This document shows, in pieces, positions 1-7,275 of a stretch of DNA of 64,000 nucleotides. This DNA is from an uncultured SAR86 cluster bacterium (lineage in GTDB: Bacteria > Pseudomonadota > Gammaproteobacteria > Magnimaribacterales > D2472). The position numbers were made by a program, and so were the translations under genes. Within the stretch, counting starts at the first letter, position 1; the number at the start of each line of letters is the position of its first letter. The notes under the pieces were generated by a model that worked only from the letters and a program-made list of their open reading frames with translations, searched no databases and was not told where the DNA came from. The DNA is taken from the NCBI GenBank assembly GCA_902541175.1, contig CACBPP010000001.1, positions 62,001-126,000 of the forward strand, read 5' to 3'.

Positions 1-1812
1 ATGATCAGGTATTTCTCGTGGCTCACCACCTTTACCAGTTTTACCACTCATTTTAGTCAAGCCAAGAACAATATCCATTTTTTCAGATACACTTCCTTTC
101 AACTCAAGTTCCATACCATCAACTTGTAAACCAACAATTTCATTAGTTTCTCCGGTTTCACTATCTCTAGCAGCTCTTGTTTGTTCACTGTCAAAATATG
201 CAGCTGTCAAACTAAGGTCATCTGATAGCGCAACTTTGACACCAATTTCACTACTTTCGTATACATCAGGATCAAGTGCGGCGCTACTGGCAGACAATGC
301 TTTAAATTGCTCTCCAGATCTTGGAAGGAAGCTTTCACTATAGCTATAGTACCAAGAGACATTTTCTTTTGGCTTATAAACAATCCCAGCTCTTGGAGAA
401 AACTCTTTATCTTCTCTGGATTGCGCAGAACTATTTTTAATATCAGTAACAGTAATGTCAAAAGTGTCATGACGACCACCGATCATTAATTTTAAATTAT
501 CAGAAACATCTATTTGATCTTGGAAATAAATTGATGTTACTTCTATATCAGATTTAGTTTTACTCTTTAAGTCTGCAGTATAGTCATTTGTTGATGCCTG
601 GCCAGCAGCATTAACTGTAAAGTCCATTGGATCTGTAATATTAAATACTTCATTATCATCCTTAGTGTTACTAAAGTATGTGTTGTAACGATAATTATTG
701 TTTGTTGTATCAATAATTTCAGCACCGAATAACATTGTATGAGTTGCTGATCCAATTTGTATTTCATTTACTAGGTTACCACTTATGATTGTATTTTCAC
801 GTTCAGTTGGATCAAGATATCCATCCATAGTTACCACAGTCGCTCCTGCAGTATATCCAGATGCATAATAGTTTTTATACATTTTTTCAAACTCGCTAGA
901 GACTATTTGAAGATTAGCTTTTCTTGTGTCAGAAAATACTGTACTCAGGGTTGCTCTGAAAATATCTGCCTCAAGAGTTTGAAGATTGTCTCCTTTACTG
1001 TCTCCAAAAGTAATTCCAGCAAATCTTTTTACTGGTGAGCCATTTTCAGTAGGAATACCTCTATCAATAAATCTTTCATGATCTGCATGTTCATATGAGA
1101 AATCTAGAGTAGTTTTATCACTCATTATTACTTTAAGTGTTGGATTAAATCCTATTCTATCTCCATCATAGTAATCTCTATGATTCTTTAATGTGTCAGA
1201 GTGAAACATTATTCTGAATGCGGAGGTATCATTGATCTGAACGTTGCTATCTATTACTAAATCATTTCCCCCAAAATCATCCAAACCAAAATCAACAGCA
1301 CCAAATTCTTCACCAATTACAGCTTTTTTCGATACCCTGTTAATAACTCCACCAGTACCACCTCTTCCAAATAAAAGCGCATTAGGTCCTCTTAGGATTT
1401 CAACCTGTTCAACATTATAAAGAGAACGATAATATTGAACGTCATCTCTTGTTCCATCTTGAAAAAAGTCAGCTGTAGATCTTACTCCACGAAACACTAC
1501 TGCATCCCTATGTCCCTCACCTTGAGATGTATTAACGCCTGGTGTATACCTAACAATGTCTCCAATTTGTCTGAAGCCTTGTTTACGAATATCATCATCA
1601 GTGACAATTGATACGGTTTGTGGAACATCCAAAACTGGTACAGGAGTCTTTAAAGCAGTTACCTGATCAGAATAAAGTACATTACCTTTTACAACAATTT
1701 CTTCAATATCTTCATCATTTTCTTGAGAGACAACGAATGATGATATTAAAAGGGCACCGATAAAAAATATTGAAAATATATCATCGAAAAATCTAGTCAT
1801 TATTTTGTTCAT
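1..1812 (-). CDS. TonB-dependent siderophore receptor (C-terminal part beyond window)
   Basis: Outer-membrane, TonB-energised receptor, probably for a ferric siderophore. The minus-strand frame is open from ATG at 1812 to the window edge (604 codons) but is missing from the ORF track because it has no stop here. Residues 1-30 form a signal peptide. The plug domain follows, with VPQTVSIVTDDDIRKQG, a TPGV motif and EQVEILRGPNALLFGRGGTGG, which is typical of the FhuA/FpvA-like siderophore subfamily. Later sequence contains barrel-type text such as FSPRAGIVYKPKENVSWYYS. An AGGA ribosome site lies about 8 nt before the ATG. A second ATG four codons in is also possible. The upstream Fur box supports an iron role; the exact ligand cannot be read. 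Confidence 0.95.
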   Translation of the reverse strand, partial: MNKIMTRFFDDIFSIFFIGALLISSFVVSQENDEDIEEIVVKGNVLYSDQVTALKTPVPVLDVPQTVSIVTDDDIRKQGFRQIGDIVRYTPGVNTSQGEGHRDAVVFRGVRSTADFFQDGTRDDVQYYRSLYNVEQVEILRGPNALLFGRGGTGGVINRVSKKAVIGEEFGAVDFGLDDFGGNDLVIDSNVQINDTSAFRIMFHSDTLKNHRDYYDGDRIGFNPTLKVIMSDKTTLDFSYEHADHERFIDRGIPTENGSPVKRFAGITFGDSKGDNLQTLEADIFRATLSTVFSDTRKANLQIVSSEFEKMYKNYYASGYTAGATVVTMDGYLDPTERENTIISGNLVNEIQIGSATHTMLFGAEIIDTTNNNYRYNTYFSNTKDDNEVFNITDPMDFTVNAAGQASTNDYTADLKSKTKSDIEVTSIYFQDQIDVSDNLKLMIGGRHDTFDITVTDIKNSSAQSREDKEFSPRAGIVYKPKENVSWYYSYSESFLPRSGEQFKALSASSAALDPDVYESSEIGVKVALSDDLSLTAAYFDSEQTRAARDSETGETNEIVGLQVDGMELELKGSVSEKMDIVLGLTKMSGKTGKGGEPREIPDH

Positions 1813-1834
1813 ATTTTTTCCTAACAAAATTAAA

Positions 1835-1925
1835 ATGAAAGCTACCTTTTTCGCCTAAAGATTTTTGATTAAAAAATCAGAAAACTGCACACTTTTAGGG
1901 GAATGACCAATAAAGTAGCTTTCAT
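1835..1925 (-). promoter_or_regulatory. Structured 5' leader of the TonB receptor mRNA
   Basis: The perfect 11-nt inverted repeat ATGAAAGCTAC / GTAGCTTTCAT (1925-1915 with 1845-1835) would close a loop spanning almost the whole predicted untranslated region. Inside are a second partial pairing (CCTAAAAG with CTTTAGG) and a small AT hairpin (GATTTTT...AAAAATC). The left arm begins within about 2 nt of the predicted transcript start, and the right arm ends shortly before the AGGA ribosome site. An 18-codon ORF (1925-1869, MKATLLVIPLKVCSFLIF) starts in the left arm; no ribosome site precedes it. Function unknown. Confidence 0.5.
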
Positions 1926-1929
1926 GAAT

Positions 1930-1948
1930 GAGAATGATAATGATTCTC
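1930..1948. promoter_or_regulatory. Fur box
   Basis: The 19-bp near-palindrome GAGAATGATAATGATTCTC matches the Fur consensus GATAATGATAATCATTATC at 16 of 19 positions. It overlaps the predicted -10 of the receptor promoter. It also lies about 87 bp from the stop end of the doxX-like gene, so the receptor is the only sensible target. Confidence 0.85.
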
Positions 1949-1962
1949 ATTTAGATTTGCAA
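1934..1962 (-). promoter_or_regulatory. Sigma-70-type promoter of the TonB receptor
   Basis: Read on the minus strand, TTGCAA (1962-1957) and TATCAT (1939-1934) are separated by exactly 17 nt, matching the -35 and -10 consensus at 4/6 and 5/6 positions. The -10 lies inside the Fur-box palindrome, the classic layout for iron repression. Transcription would start near 1927, about 115 nt upstream of the receptor ATG. Predicted by eye only. Confidence 0.6.
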
Positions 1963-2034
1963 GTAGAAATACAAAAAAATATATAAATTTTTTTATCAAT
2001 CAATAATTATTTGAAGAAAAATTTTAGAATATAG

Positions 2035-2457
2035 CTATTTATTGCCTCTTATGGCGAAATAGGTTCCTAGAAGAAATAAAAATATTTGCTCACTCATAAA
2101 TAGCTTTTTAGTCACTAGCCAATCAGAATGAGCGATCAAAATAGCTCCTATCATTATTACACCAACTGCTCCACCGGATAATCTTGTTATTAAGTCACCA
2201 ACTTTGTTATTAAGCAACCCACCTAAAATAATTCCAGCACCTGCACCAACCTCACCTAATGCAACTAAACTAGTAACTAGTTCTGGATACATGTAACCCA
2301 TGCTTTCGAACCAAGTAACCATTCTTTCTGGAGGTAATGGAAATTTACCTAATCCATGAAGAATAAATGAGATACCTAATCCTAATCTAAGTAACCAAGG
2401 TGTAATTGGCATTAAAGGTTTTGCTATAGATTCAAGAAGATTATTTAATTTATTCAT
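2035..2457 (-). CDS. DoxX-family membrane protein
   Basis: A 140-residue integral membrane protein of the DoxX/DUF4149-like group. The sequence shows four hydrophobic segments and the family-like stretch WLLRLGLGISFILHGLGKFP near the N-terminus, followed by GEVGAGAGIILGG. Family members are small quinone- or redox-associated membrane proteins of mostly uncertain role. It is co-directional with hflX (14-bp gap) upstream and the TonB receptor downstream, but the latter has its own promoter. The start ATG at 2457 is the only plausible one. Confidence 0.8.
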   Translation of the reverse strand: MNKLNNLLESIAKPLMPITPWLLRLGLGISFILHGLGKFPLPPERMVTWFESMGYMYPELVTSLVALGEVGAGAGIILGGLLNNKVGDLITRLSGGAVGVIMIGAILIAHSDWLVTKKLFMSEQIFLFLLGTYFAIRGNK

Positions 2458-2471
2458 TTATTTAGCCTAGC

Positions 2472-3782
2472 TTATATGGATTTTAAAAGTATATCCTCAT
2501 CAGCACAAAGTTCAAAACCTTTTAAGTCGAGTAATTCATCTAACTCATCATTACCAATTCTTATCTTGGCTAACATCTTTCCACATTTAGAAACTTTTTC
2601 TTCTTTAACGCACCCCATATCAAAAAGTGAAGATCTAATATTCCCCATATTATTTTCCATAGAAATCCATCCATGATATACCCCATTAAAAAGAACATTA
2701 TTAATTTTTGCTCTTAAATCTTTAAATTCATTGTCATCTTGAGCAGAAATAAATACTTGCTCGTTTTTTTTGAACTTTAAGATATCTAATTTTGAAGCAT
2801 CAATTAAATCACATTTGTTGTTAACAATAATTTGAGGAATGTTCATAACTCCTATGTCATTTAAAATATTGTTAACTTCCTTAATTTTTATTTTGTAATC
2901 AACATCATGGCTGTCCACAATATGCAATAAAAGATCAGCAGTTTTAAGTTCATCTAAAGTAGCCTTGAAAGACTCTACCAATTGGGTTGGCAAATCTGAG
3001 ATAAAACCAACTGTATCTGAGAATAGTATTGGACCATGTTTTGGATCCTTGTTTTTTCTTGTAACTGAGTCCAATGTTGCAAATAATTTATCTTCAGCTA
3101 GTTGAGAACTTTCGGTCAATTTATTAAATAAAGTTGTTTTTCCTGCATTCGTATATCCAACTAATGCTACTAATTTATTTCTACTTTTTTTTCTTGAATA
3201 TCTATTGATCTCTCTTTGTTTGTGTGATTTTTCAAGTCTTTGATTAAGTCTTTTAATTCGCTTATTTATAAGCCTTCTGTCAGTTTCTAACTGAGTTTCA
3301 CCAGGGCCTCTTAAACCTATTCCACCTTTTTGTCTTTCAAGGTGAGTCCAACCTCTTATAAGTCTTGTTGAGAGATGTTTAAGTTGCGCAAGTTCAACTT
3401 GTAATTTGCCAATGTGCGAAGAAGCCCTTGTAGCAAAAATATCTAAAATAAGTTCAGTTTTATCAATAACCCTCTTGTTAAAAAACTTTTCTAAATTTCT
3501 TGTTTGAGAAGCAGAAAGTTCATGGTTAATTATTATTATTTCAACATCGCTATTTATGATCTGATTCTTTAAGTTTTCAAGATTTCCTTTAGTTATGAAT
3601 GTATTAATTACTGGAGTAGTTTGTTTTAAAAATTTAATATCTTGGATAATTAATCCAGATGAAACAACAAGACTTTCAAACTCATCAAAAGCATTTTCTA
3701 ATTTTGTTTTTTTATTTAAAGATTCAACATTAATGAATAATACAAAAGCCTTCTTTATTTCATTAATATCAACAGAAATCAT
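2472..3782 (-). CDS. hflX: GTPase HflX
   Basis: Ribosome-associated GTPase that splits stalled or stressed ribosomes in related bacteria. The 436-residue protein has the HflX N-terminal domain, the linker signature GLRGPGETQLETDRR near residue 160, a P-loop GYTNAGKTTLFN near 210, switch motif DTVGFI and the guanine-recognition motif NKCD. Its length matches the family (E. coli 426). The usual hfq neighbour is absent here; instead it sits between an exported unknown and doxX-like. Start at ATG 3782. Confidence 0.97.
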   Translation of the reverse strand: MISVDINEIKKAFVLFINVESLNKKTKLENAFDEFESLVVSSGLIIQDIKFLKQTTPVINTFITKGNLENLKNQIINSDVEIIIINHELSASQTRNLEKFFNKRVIDKTELILDIFATRASSHIGKLQVELAQLKHLSTRLIRGWTHLERQKGGIGLRGPGETQLETDRRLINKRIKRLNQRLEKSHKQREINRYSRKKSRNKLVALVGYTNAGKTTLFNKLTESSQLAEDKLFATLDSVTRKNKDPKHGPILFSDTVGFISDLPTQLVESFKATLDELKTADLLLHIVDSHDVDYKIKIKEVNNILNDIGVMNIPQIIVNNKCDLIDASKLDILKFKKNEQVFISAQDDNEFKDLRAKINNVLFNGVYHGWISMENNMGNIRSSLFDMGCVKEEKVSKCGKMLAKIRIGNDELDELLDLKGFELCADEDILLKSI

Positions 3783-3823
3783 TAATGATATTTTAAAGAT
3801 ATTTTTGTATTTTTATTAAAAAA

Positions 3824-4408
3824 TTAGAACTTTTTCTTTTGTTGCTCGCATTTACCATTTGCAAAGATTTCAATTTTAGGATTTTTGCCTTTTGATTCGT
3901 CTTTCTTTTTAAGCCATATGTCTCCATAAATTTGGCCTTTTCCTGTAAACCAATTGAAGCTGTTTGTAATTTTATATACTTCTACTTTATATTCTGGAAA
4001 TAATGGATGCTCTTCTTCAACTTCCATGGTATGAGTAACAGCAATTCCAGTATCCTTTGTTTCGACATACCATTTTGCGTCTTCGTTGATCCATGCTGGA
4101 GCAGGTTCTAGTGTATGAGTAAGAGATTTGTATGTTTCTTCAGCAGAATCAACATCCCAATATTGAACTACATATAAAGAATTTTTTTCCCAATCTTCTT
4201 CAGCAAAATTAGTTTTTGCCCTTCTCAATAAAAAAAGAGATTGTTGAGTTTGTCTAGCTAAATTTCTAAAAAGCTCAATGCCCTCAGCAAGATAAGTTTT
4301 TTTTATGTCTTTATAAGTTACTGAATATTCTCCATTTAATTCACATAATACTTTTGAGCTTTGAGAATAAAGCGGTATTGATAGAATTAGAATTAATAAA
4401 AAACGCAT
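3824..4408 (-). CDS. Exported protein of unknown function
   Basis: I do not recognise this 194-residue protein. It begins with a clear signal peptide (MRFLLILILSIPLYSQSS), so it is probably periplasmic. The mature part is rich in charged and aromatic residues (for example YVVQYWDVDSAEETYKSL) and ends in a lysine-rich tail. It carries only two cysteines, one near the mature N-terminus and one near the C-terminus, which could form a disulphide. No repeats or membrane segments beyond the signal are visible. Confidence 0.7.
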   Translation of the reverse strand: MRFLLILILSIPLYSQSSKVLCELNGEYSVTYKDIKKTYLAEGIELFRNLARQTQQSLFLLRRAKTNFAEEDWEKNSLYVVQYWDVDSAEETYKSLTHTLEPAPAWINEDAKWYVETKDTGIAVTHTMEVEEEHPLFPEYKVEVYKITNSFNWFTGKGQIYGDIWLKKKDESKGKNPKIEIFANGKCEQQKKKF

Positions 4409-4417
4409 TCTGTAATG

Positions 4418-4451
4418 TGAAGCGAAAATTATTTACATAACTTTCGCTTCA
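4418..4451. other. Intergenic stem-loop
   Basis: A perfect 10-bp inverted repeat TGAAGCGAAA / TTTCGCTTCA with a 14-nt loop lies between the stop of the DmdA-like gene and the start of the exported unknown. There is no U-tract on either strand, so it is not a standard terminator. It may be an mRNA processing or stability element. Confidence 0.4.
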
Positions 4452-4461
4452 TTTAAAAATC

Positions 4462-5766
4462 TTATTCAGCGAAATCTTTTCCTTTAGCTGCTTCAACCTC
4501 ACGTTTGTTTGGATTGACTGATTCTCTAAATGGTACATCAACAACTTCGCCTTCAACTGGCTCACCTGGAGTTACCGAATATTCATCAGGTAATTTCACT
4601 AGCAATTTAGTCCCTACCTCAGAAGAGGACCATGGAACCCATGCAAGCGCAATATTAGTTTCAAGCTCTGGCGACCACCATGGAGAGGTAACATATCCCA
4701 TATCATTTCCATCAGTGTCAGCAACAAGCCAAAAATCAGGAGCATAGTCTGTGATTTCTTTACCCCCTAAGGTAATTCCAACCATTTTCATTTTGAATGG
4801 AGCATCACCGCTATCAATAACATCTCTTTGTCTTTCTAGTTCTGCCTTTCCAATATAGTCTGACTTTTTATTACGAGGTACTTGGTAAGCTAAATTAACT
4901 TGAAAAGGTGAAGTTTCATGATCCAAGTCTTGACCCCATGACAAAATCCCCGCAGCAATTCTTCTATGGTGAGCAGGAGCAATTACCATTAGACCAAACT
5001 CTTCGCCATCTTCTAGAACTTTATTCCAGACTTTTTCAGCATTCTCATGCGTATCACGAACATAAATTTCATAACCCTTTTCGCCAGTAAATCCTGTCTG
5101 ACTTATAACGCAGTCAGCACCATTGATGTTAGCTTCCATGAGACCATAATATGGAACATCTCTAAGCTCTTCACCTGCTAGCTTTGCCATTAGATCCTCG
5201 GACAAAGGTCCTTGTATCTGAAGAGGACAGACATCAATTTCATCTATTTCTACATTAAATTTTTTCGCAACATTGACACCTTGCATCCAAAGTAATAAAT
5301 CGCTGTCTGATATTGAGAACCAAAACTCGTCCTCAGATAGTCTTAATAAAACTGGATCATTAAGTATGCCACCCTTCTCATTGCATAAGATTGCATATTT
5401 ACCATGCATTGGTTCGATTTTTGTTGCATCACGAGTAATAACAAAATCTGTAAATGCCTCAGCATCAGGACCTTTCACTCTTATTTGCCTCTCTACAGCA
5501 ACATTCCACATTGTTACTCTATTGACCAATGCTTCATATTCGACCATAGCACCTCCATCCTCTGGTTTTACATAACCTCTTGGATGATAGATCCTGTTAT
5601 ATACAGTTGCTCTCCAACAACCTGCTTCATGAGATAAATGCCAAAATGGCGATTTTCTTACTCTAGTTGATATAAGAAGTTCGGTAGGCGTTCTGCCACT
5701 TTGTCTTAAGTTTATAGGTACTACTCGATCACTTTGATCTACATTTGGATGATTTGGATGTGTCAT
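4462..5766 (-). CDS. GcvT-family folate-dependent methyltransferase, DmdA-like
   Basis: A 434-residue member of the aminomethyltransferase (GcvT) fold family, which transfers one-carbon units to tetrahydrofolate. Visible family features are MWNVAVERQIRVKGPDAEAF, DPVLLRLSEDEFWFSISDS, LQIQGP and QTGFTGEKGYEIYV, then a C-terminal barrel-like part. It is longer than glycine-cleavage T protein (about 365) and is not next to gcvH or gcvP, so glycine cleavage is unlikely. DMSP demethylase (DmdA), dimethylglycine/sarcosine or O-demethylase activity are the alternatives. It stands alone, with a 226-bp AT-rich region upstream. Family assignment is firm; substrate is not. Confidence 0.85.
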   Translation of the reverse strand: MTHPNHPNVDQSDRVVPINLRQSGRTPTELLISTRVRKSPFWHLSHEAGCWRATVYNRIYHPRGYVKPEDGGAMVEYEALVNRVTMWNVAVERQIRVKGPDAEAFTDFVITRDATKIEPMHGKYAILCNEKGGILNDPVLLRLSEDEFWFSISDSDLLLWMQGVNVAKKFNVEIDEIDVCPLQIQGPLSEDLMAKLAGEELRDVPYYGLMEANINGADCVISQTGFTGEKGYEIYVRDTHENAEKVWNKVLEDGEEFGLMVIAPAHHRRIAAGILSWGQDLDHETSPFQVNLAYQVPRNKKSDYIGKAELERQRDVIDSGDAPFKMKMVGITLGGKEITDYAPDFWLVADTDGNDMGYVTSPWWSPELETNIALAWVPWSSSEVGTKLLVKLPDEYSVTPGEPVEGEVVDVPFRESVNPNKREVEAAKGKDFAE

Positions 5767-5882
5767 ATTCCCTCCCCGATATATGCAACAATTTCAGTCA
5801 ATTTATCATCAGTTTTTTACTTTGTAAATCAAAATTTTTTATGATTTTTTTGTTACTAAAAAAGATAAATTTTTTATAAAAA

Positions 5883-5954
5883 TTAAATTATTGGAACAAA
5901 AGGTATGCAGCTAAATAACCCAAAAATAAGAACTAAAATTATCATCATTTTCAT
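5883..5954 (-). CDS. Possible tiny lipopeptide/membrane peptide (23 aa)
   Basis: A short ORF in the 226-bp gap upstream of the DmdA-like gene encodes MKMMIILVLIFGLFSCIPF followed by VPII. It looks like a miniature signal peptide ending in a lipobox-like LFSC. A GAGAG motif lies about 9 nt before the ATG. It is too short for the ORF track. In such AT-rich DNA, hydrophobic short ORFs arise by chance, so this is a candidate only. The rest of the gap is AT-rich with no other signal seen. Confidence 0.25.
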   Translation of the reverse strand: MKMMIILVLIFGLFSCIPFVPII

Positions 5955-5992
5955 ATCTAGATTCTCTCATATAAAAAGAATAAAATGTTGAA

Positions 5993-6463
5993 ATGATAAA
6001 AAAATTCTTATATATATTATTCGTAATTATATTTGTGCCCTTTGTGGTATCTGAAGACGATATCCCAGATCTTGACTCTGAACAAATGCTTTTAGTTCAT
6101 AAAACACCTACATGTGGTTGCTGCAAAATGTGGATGGAGCATGTTGAGGAAAACGGTTTTACTGCTTATGGCCAAGATCATCAAAACCTAATGAAAATAA
6201 AAGAAAAATATAACATTGAACCTCAATATAGATCATGTCATACAGCAGTATCTTCTGATGGATTCATCTTTGAAGGTCATATTCCTAGTAAATTCATAAA
6301 ACAATTTCTTTCAGAAGATCATCCAGAAGCTATTGGATTATCAGTTCCAGGTATGCCTCTTGGGTCTCCTGGCATGGAAGTTGAAGATCGTTATATGCCT
6401 TATGATGTGCTCATCCTTTTTAGAGATGGTACGAGTAGGGTTTATGCAGAAGTAAGACAGTAA
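5993..6463 (+). CDS. DUF411 metal-binding protein
   Basis: A 156-residue exported protein of the DUF411 family, often found near copper resistance genes. Residues 1-20 form a signal peptide. The mature protein carries the family motif HKTPTCGCCKMW, a conserved region RSCHTAVSSDGF, and the C-terminal GLSVPGMPLGSPGM. The thiol cluster CGCC suggests copper or other soft-metal binding in the periplasm (inference from family). It stands alone, and its stop codon directly abuts the convergent tRNA gene. Confidence 0.88.
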   Translation: MIKKFLYILFVIIFVPFVVSEDDIPDLDSEQMLLVHKTPTCGCCKMWMEHVEENGFTAYGQDHQNLMKIKEKYNIEPQYRSCHTAVSSDGFIFEGHIPSKFIKQFLSEDHPEAIGLSVPGMPLGSPGMEVEDRYMPYDVLILFRDGTSRVYAEVRQ

Positions 6464-6540
6464 TGGTGGGCCCGGGAGGACTCGAACCTCCGACCAATGG
6501 ATTATGAGTCCACTGCTCTAACCAACTGAGCTACAGGCCC
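6464..6540 (-). tRNA. tRNA with CAU anticodon (Ile2 or elongator Met)
   Basis: The minus strand folds as a complete 77-nt tRNA: acceptor arms GGGCCTG / CGGGCCC, a D-arm with AGCTCAGTTGGTTAGAGC, an anticodon loop CTCATAA, a T-arm GGAGGTTCGAGTCCTCC and an encoded CCA end. The anticodon CAU and the G1-C72 acceptor pair exclude initiator tRNA. The acceptor and T-arm look more like tRNA-Ile2 (whose C34 is changed to lysidine by TilS) than elongator Met, but this is not certain by eye. The CCA end touches the DUF411 stop codon. Confidence 0.95.
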
Positions 6541-6638
6541 AATGTTCTAAAGAACAAAGAGCGTGTAATTATATAAGAATTAATATATTAAGGAAGCCTT
6601 AAACTTTTCAAATAAAACGAATAGGTTATTATCTTATT

Positions 6639-7274
6639 ATGATTAATCTGGATGATGTAACCCCTTTCGCAGAAGGTGGCAATCGAATATGTTTTGTACA
6701 CCCTGATAATCCAAATAGATGTCTAAAAGTAATTCATCCAGGATTGCTTGAAAAAATTAAAAAAAATAAGTCTTGGTATAAAAGATTTAGATCTCTAGAA
6801 AGCTTTGATGATAATTTAAGAGAACAAGAAGCATATAATCAAAAGGCACTCAAAAATGATGATCCTGATATGTGGACACATTTAGCCAAATGGTATGGCA
6901 TGACAGAAACAAATATTGGTATGGCTTCTGAGACTGAGTTAATAACAAATAATGGAGAAATAGCTGAAACACTTGAAACATATCTTTTTAGAGAAGGTAT
7001 TACTGAGGAAATAAAGTTAGCTATAGAAGAGTTTCAAACTTGGCTAGAAAAACATTTAATACTAACGAAAAATCTTATACCTCATAATCTTGTTATTAGT
7101 CAGCAAAACGAAAAAATCAATATTAAAATCATTGACGGTTTAGGCTCGCAAGCATTTATTCCTCTTCCAAACTACTCAAGTTTTTTTGCTAAAAGATACA
7201 TTAAAAGAAGAATTCAACTCATGTGGAGTAGAATTCATTGGGATCTCTCTGGAAGAAAAGGAAACTGGAAATAA
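6639..7274 (+). CDS. YrbL-family protein (PhoP-regulatory-network kinase-like)
   Basis: A 211-residue protein matching the PhoP_reg/YrbL family, which has a degenerate protein-kinase fold. The N-terminus DDVTPFAEGGNRICFVHP and RCLKVIHPG resemble the nucleotide-binding lobe with its lysine. LIPHNLVI and IIDGLG mimic the catalytic loop and metal-binding segment. In enterobacteria yrbL is PhoP-regulated, but its role is unknown; homologs also occur beside cell-envelope genes. It runs convergent with rpoD, with only one base between them. Confidence 0.8.
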   Translation: MINLDDVTPFAEGGNRICFVHPDNPNRCLKVIHPGLLEKIKKNKSWYKRFRSLESFDDNLREQEAYNQKALKNDDPDMWTHLAKWYGMTETNIGMASETELITNNGEIAETLETYLFREGITEEIKLAIEEFQTWLEKHLILTKNLIPHNLVISQQNEKINIKIIDGLGSQAFIPLPNYSSFFAKRYIKRRIQLMWSRIHWDLSGRKGNWK

Positions 7275-7275
7275 A

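Noticed and set aside
207-767. Minus-strand and plus-strand ORFs of 60-90 aa
   Set aside because: They are out-of-frame shadows of the TonB-dependent receptor, which is open on the minus strand from 1812 to the window edge.
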